Source of the DNA: Natronohydrobacter sp.
Lineage (GTDB): Bacteria; Pseudomonadota; Alphaproteobacteria; Rhodobacterales; Rhodobacteraceae
Direction of reading: 5' to 3'
DNA: 50,879 bases
Assembly: GCA_030603695.1 (NCBI GenBank)
Contig: JAUVXF010000020.1
Coordinates: 1 to 50,879 of the forward strand
Position numbers and translations under genes: made by a program. Position 1 is the stretch's first letter; the number at the start of each line of letters is the position of its first letter. This document shows positions 47,660 through 50,879 of this stretch, piece after piece. The notes below the pieces were generated by a model, which was not told the origin of the DNA, did no database searches, and saw nothing but the letters and a program-made list of their open reading frames with translations.

Positions 47660-48031
47660 ATGCCAACGATCCAACAGCTGATCCGCAAGCCGCGGCAGCC
47701 GAAAGTCAAGCGCTCCAAGTCGCAGCATCTGGAGCAGTGCCCCCAGAAACGCGGCGTTTGCACGCGCGTCTATACCACCACCCCGAAAAAGCCGAACTCG
47801 GCCATGCGGAAGGTTGCGAAAGTGCGCCTTACCAATGGGTTCGAGGTTATCAGCTATATTCCGGGCGAAAAACACAACTTGCAGGAGCACTCTGTGGTGC
47901 TGATCCGCGGGGGTCGCGTCAAAGACCTTCCGGGCGTGCGTTACCACATCCTGCGCGGTGTTCTGGATACTCAGGGCGTTAAAGACCGCAAGCAGCGCCG
48001 CTCGAAATACGGCGCGAAGCGTCCGAAGTAA
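47660..48031 (+). CDS. rpsL: 30S ribosomal protein S12
   Basis: A 123-aa decoding-centre protein. [19 protein letters not shown] and the [19 protein letters not shown] block are the S12 core. The lysines in PKKPNS and GGRVKDLPG, at which streptomycin-resistant forms vary, look wild type. ATG 47660 is the family start; the frame runs back to 47555 through the leader and is rejected. rpsG follows 12 bases on. Confidence 0.98.
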   Translation: MPTIQQLIRKPRQPKVKRSKSQHLEQCPQKRGVCTRVYTTTPKKPNSAMRKVAKVRLTNGFEVISYIPGEKHNLQEHSVVLIRGGRVKDLPGVRYHILRGVLDTQGVKDRKQRRSKYGAKRPK

Positions 48032-48043
48032 GGAGAGTCATAG

Positions 48044-48514
48044 ATGTCTCGTCGTCACGCCGCTGAAAAGCGCGAAATCCTGCCTGACGCCAAGTTTGGT
48101 GACAAGGTTCTGTCCAAGTTCATGAACAACCTCATGATCGATGGCAAGAAATCCGTTGCCGAATCGATCGTGTATAACGCGATGGATCGTGTTGAGAAGA
48201 AACTCAAGCGCGCGCCCATCGAAGTGTTCCACGAAGCGCTGGACAATATCAAACCCTCCGTCGAGGTGCGTTCGCGCCGCGTTGGTGGTGCAACCTATCA
48301 GGTTCCTGTCGAAGTGCGCCCAACGCGCCGCGAAGCGCTGGCAATCCGCTGGCTGATCAAAGCCGCGCGCACCCGCAACGAGAACACGATGGAAGAGCGT
48401 CTGGCCGGAGAGCTGGTGGATGCTGTCAACTCGCGCGGTTCCGCTGTCAAGAAGCGGGAAGATACCCATAAAATGGCCGATGCCAACAAGGCCTTCAGCC
48501 ATTACCGCTGGTAA
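48044..48514 (+). CDS. rpsG: 30S ribosomal protein S7
   Basis: A 156-aa 16S rRNA-binding protein that starts 30S head assembly. [34 protein letters not shown] and RLAGELVDA match S7. An AGGAGA Shine-Dalgarno precedes the ATG. In other bacteria S7 represses its own operon; no such site is clear here. fusA follows 34 bases on. Confidence 0.98.
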   Translation: MSRRHAAEKREILPDAKFGDKVLSKFMNNLMIDGKKSVAESIVYNAMDRVEKKLKRAPIEVFHEALDNIKPSVEVRSRRVGGATYQVPVEVRPTRREALAIRWLIKAARTRNENTMEERLAGELVDAVNSRGSAVKKREDTHKMADANKAFSHYRW

Positions 48515-48548
48515 TCCCGTCACCCTGCAAGCCTGAGGACAAGATATC

Positions 48549-50666
48549 ATGGCACGCGAATACCCCCTTGATCGCTACCGCAACTTCGGGATCATGGCGC
48601 ATATCGACGCTGGTAAAACCACAACAACAGAACGTATTCTGTTCTACACCGGCAAGTCGCACAAGATTGGTGAAGTTCATGATGGCGCCGCCACCATGGA
48701 TTGGATGGAGCAAGAGCAAGAGCGTGGCATCACGATCACCTCGGCTGCGACCACCACTTTCTGGGAAAAGACGATTGATGGCGCTGCGCCCCTGAGCGAG
48801 AAGCACCGCTTCAATATCATCGACACCCCCGGCCACGTTGACTTCACCATCGAGGTGGAGCGGTCTTTGGCCGTTCTGGATGGCGCAATCTGCCTTCTGG
48901 ACGGCAACGCAGGTGTAGAGCCGCAGACAGAAACTGTCTGGCGTCAGGCCGACCGTTACAAAGTGCCGCGGATCGTCTTTGTGAACAAGATGGACAAGAT
49001 CGGCGCAGATTTCTTCAACTGCGTAAAAATGATCAAGGATCGCACGGGCGCAACCCCGCTGCCGATCCAGCTGCCCATCGGTGCCGAAGACAAGCTGGAA
49101 GGCATTATCGATCTGATCACCATGGAAGAGTGGACATGGAAAGGCGAGGATCTGGGCGCAAGCTGGACTCGTCAGGCCATCCGCGAAGACCTGTTGGCAG
49201 AGGCCGAAGAATGGCGCGCAAACATGATCGAAACTGTTGTCGATCAGGATGACGCCGTGATGGAAGCCTATCTGGAAGGCCAGGAGCCAGACCAGGACAC
49301 GCTGCGCCGCCTGATCCGCAAGGGCACGCTGGCGCTGGATTTCGTGCCTGTCTGCACCGGGTCTGCGTTCAAGAACAAAGGTGTTCAGCCACTGCTGAAC
49401 GCTGTGATCGACTATCTGCCCAGCCCGCTGGATGTGCCTGCCTATATGGGCTTCGCCCCCGGCGACGAGACAGAAACCCGCAACATTCCGCGTTCTGCGG
49501 ATGATGCGCTGCCTTTCTCTGCGCTGGCGTTCAAGATCATGAACGACCCCTTCGTCGGCTCGCTGACCTTCACGCGCATCTATTCTGGCGCGCTGAAAAA
49601 AGGCGATCAGATGATGAATTCGACCAAGGGCAAAAAAGAGCGCGTTGGCCGCATGATGATGATGCACGCCATCAACCGCGAAGAAATTGACGAGGCTTGG
49701 GCCGGTGATATCATCGCGCTGGCTGGTCTGAAAGAAACCACCACGGGCGACACGCTGTGTGACCCTGCAAAGCAGGTGGTTCTGGAAACTATGACCTTCC
49801 CAGACCCCGTGATCGAAATCGCGGTAGAGCCGAAGACAAAGAACGACCAGGAAAAGATGAGCCAGGGTCTGGCCCGTCTTGCTGCCGAAGACCCCTCTTT
49901 CCGTGTGGAAACCGATCTCGAATCGGGCCAGACGATCATGAAGGGCATGGGCGAATTGCATCTGGAAATTCTGGTCGATCGTCTGAAGCGCGAATTCAAG
50001 GTGGAAGCGAATATCGGTGCGCCGCAGGTGGCCTATCGTGAAACGATCAGCCATAAGATTGAACACACCTATACGCATAAGAAACAGTCGGGCGGCTCTG
50101 GCCAGTTCGCAGAGGTCAAGCTGGAAATCTGCCCAACAGAACCGGGCGAGGGCTACAGCTTCGAATCTCGCGTTGTGGGTGGGACAGTTCCGAAGGAATA
50201 TGTGCCGGGTGTTGAAAAAGGCATCAAATCGGTGATGGATAGCGGGCCTTTGGCTGGCTTCCCTGTGATAGATTTCAAAGTGGCGCTGCTGGATGGTAAA
50301 TACCACGATGTGGACTCGTCCGTTCTCGCCTTCGAGATTGCGGCACGGATGGCAATGCGTGAAGGTCTGAAAAAGGCTGGCGCGAAGCTGCTGGAACCGA
50401 TGATGAAAGTCGAAGTTGTGACGCCTGAGGAATATACAGGCTCGATCATCGGCGATCTGACATCACGCCGGGGTCAGGTGACTGGCCAAGACCAGCGCGG
50501 CAATGCGATTGCAATCAATGCCTTCGTGCCGCTGGCCAATATGTTTGGCTATATCAACACGCTGCGTTCTATGTCTTCGGGCCGTGCAAACTTCACCATG
50601 CTGTTTGACCATTACGAGCCGGTTCCGCAAAACGTCTCGGATGAAATCCAGAAGAAATTCGCCTGA
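48549..50666 (+). CDS. fusA: Elongation factor G
   Basis: A 705-aa translational GTPase that drives translocation and ribosome recycling. The G1 motif is AHIDAGKTT (17-25), then RGITIT, DTPGH and NKMD, with domains II-V following in normal order ([12 protein letters not shown] in domain III, GYSFES in IV). Length is normal. It is in the usual str-operon position between rpsG and tuf. Confidence 0.98.
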   Translation: MAREYPLDRYRNFGIMAHIDAGKTTTTERILFYTGKSHKIGEVHDGAATMDWMEQEQERGITITSAATTTFWEKTIDGAAPLSEKHRFNIIDTPGHVDFTIEVERSLAVLDGAICLLDGNAGVEPQTETVWRQADRYKVPRIVFVNKMDKIGADFFNCVKMIKDRTGATPLPIQLPIGAEDKLEGIIDLITMEEWTWKGEDLGASWTRQAIREDLLAEAEEWRANMIETVVDQDDAVMEAYLEGQEPDQDTLRRLIRKGTLALDFVPVCTGSAFKNKGVQPLLNAVIDYLPSPLDVPAYMGFAPGDETETRNIPRSADDALPFSALAFKIMNDPFVGSLTFTRIYSGALKKGDQMMNSTKGKKERVGRMMMMHAINREEIDEAWAGDIIALAGLKETTTGDTLCDPAKQVVLETMTFPDPVIEIAVEPKTKNDQEKMSQGLARLAAEDPSFRVETDLESGQTIMKGMGELHLEILVDRLKREFKVEANIGAPQVAYRETISHKIEHTYTHKKQSGGSGQFAEVKLEICPTEPGEGYSFESRVVGGTVPKEYVPGVEKGIKSVMDSGPLAGFPVIDFKVALLDGKYHDVDSSVLAFEIAARMAMREGLKKAGAKLLEPMMKVEVVTPEEYTGSIIGDLTSRRGQVTGQDQRGNAIAINAFVPLANMFGYINTLRSMSSGRANFTMLFDHYEPVPQNVSDEIQKKFA

Positions 50667-50673
50667 TAAAGCG

Positions 50674-50694
50674 GGTGCGTGGCAATCACGCACC
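50674..50694 (+). other. Stem-loop between fusA and tuf
   Basis: GGTGCGTG (50674-50681) pairs perfectly with CACGCACC (50687-50694) around a 5-base loop. The following bases are C-rich, not T-rich, so it is not a clear terminator. It may reduce readthrough or protect the transcript end. It lies 8 bases past the fusA stop. Confidence 0.5.
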
Positions 50695-50753
50695 TTCCCC
50701 CCTTATGGCGGCGTGACCTCACAGCCGGCCCCCGAACACGAAGGAGATGCCTC

Positions 50754-50879
50754 ATGGCAAAGCAAAAGTTTGAACGCAACAAACCGCATGTGAACATTGG
50801 CACGATTGGCCATGTGGACCACGGCAAGACAACGCTGACAGCCGCGATCACGAAGTATTTCGGCGAATTCCGCGCCTAT
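50754..50879 (+). CDS. tuf: Elongation factor Tu, 5' part (cut by window edge)
   Basis: The first 42 residues of EF-Tu, the GTPase that brings aminoacyl-tRNA to the ribosome. [20 protein letters not shown] has the G1 motif GHVDHGKT at 19-26. AAGGAG is 8 bases upstream of ATG 50754. The rest, including G3-G5, is outside the window. It is the last gene of the str operon in this family. Confidence 0.97.
   Translation, partial: MAKQKFERNKPHVNIGTIGHVDHGKTTLTAAITKYFGEFRAY

Noticed and set aside
48495-50306. A 603-codon minus frame in fusA
   Set aside because: Antisense shadow of fusA. It starts and ends without regulatory signals.

Overview
The window looks like chromosome from a high-GC alphaproteobacterium of the Rhodobacterales (Rhodobacter/Roseobacter group). 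The evidence is gene content and order: a Rhodobacter-type porin, a membrane-anchored cytochrome c of the CycY type, an hemN(hemZ)-fnrL-usp-ccoNOQP-ccoGHIS cluster with FNR-type palindromes, and the rplJL-rpoBC and rpsL-rpsG-fusA-tuf blocks. Functions are read from protein motifs and family knowledge; no database search was run.

Layout. 1-850: mobile debris. The 5' end of an IS256-family transposase leaves the left edge, and the inferred end of that IS abuts a 5'-truncated, lower-GC relaxase-like (Mob/Pre) remnant. 849-9420: porin (minus), a DUF3576-type lipoprotein, the overlapping leuS-lptE-holA run, a glutathione S-transferase, prephenate dehydratase (minus) and a cycY-like cytochrome. 9549-16618: a tightly packed yejABEF peptide/microcin-C-type ABC importer followed by a family-4 glycosyltransferase. 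16936-28998: the low-oxygen respiration block. hemN and fnrL diverge from an FNR box. An unrecognised small membrane protein follows, then usp diverging from ccoNOQP over a second FNR box. ccoGHIS has its own FNR box, and a fourth FNR box upstream of a perfect hairpin has no known gene.

29029-32660 (minus): rsmE, a small membrane protein, gshA and a lipid A acyltransferase. 32688-36116 (plus): ubiA, a BON/OmpA-type envelope protein and a small coiled-coil membrane protein. 36521-46204: rplJ-rplL-rpoB-rpoC, with a long leader before rplJ and two perfect stem-loops between rplL and rpoB. A DMT-family exporter separates this from the str operon (rpsL-rpsG-fusA-tuf), which has its own near-consensus promoter. 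tuf is cut by the right edge.

How it fits together: the central third is an oxygen-responsive module. FnrL is the [4Fe-4S] sensor. HemN makes haem without oxygen, CcoNOQP is the high-affinity oxidase, CcoGHIS supplies and assembles its copper, and CycY is a likely electron donor. The right third is the core transcription and translation machinery. A 176-bp intergenic repeat occurs twice (6853-7028 and 16690-16865). The least explained signals are the orphan FNR box with hairpin (24479-24593), the 17-codon leader ORF overlapping an unknown membrane protein (19272-19834), and the dispersed repeat.
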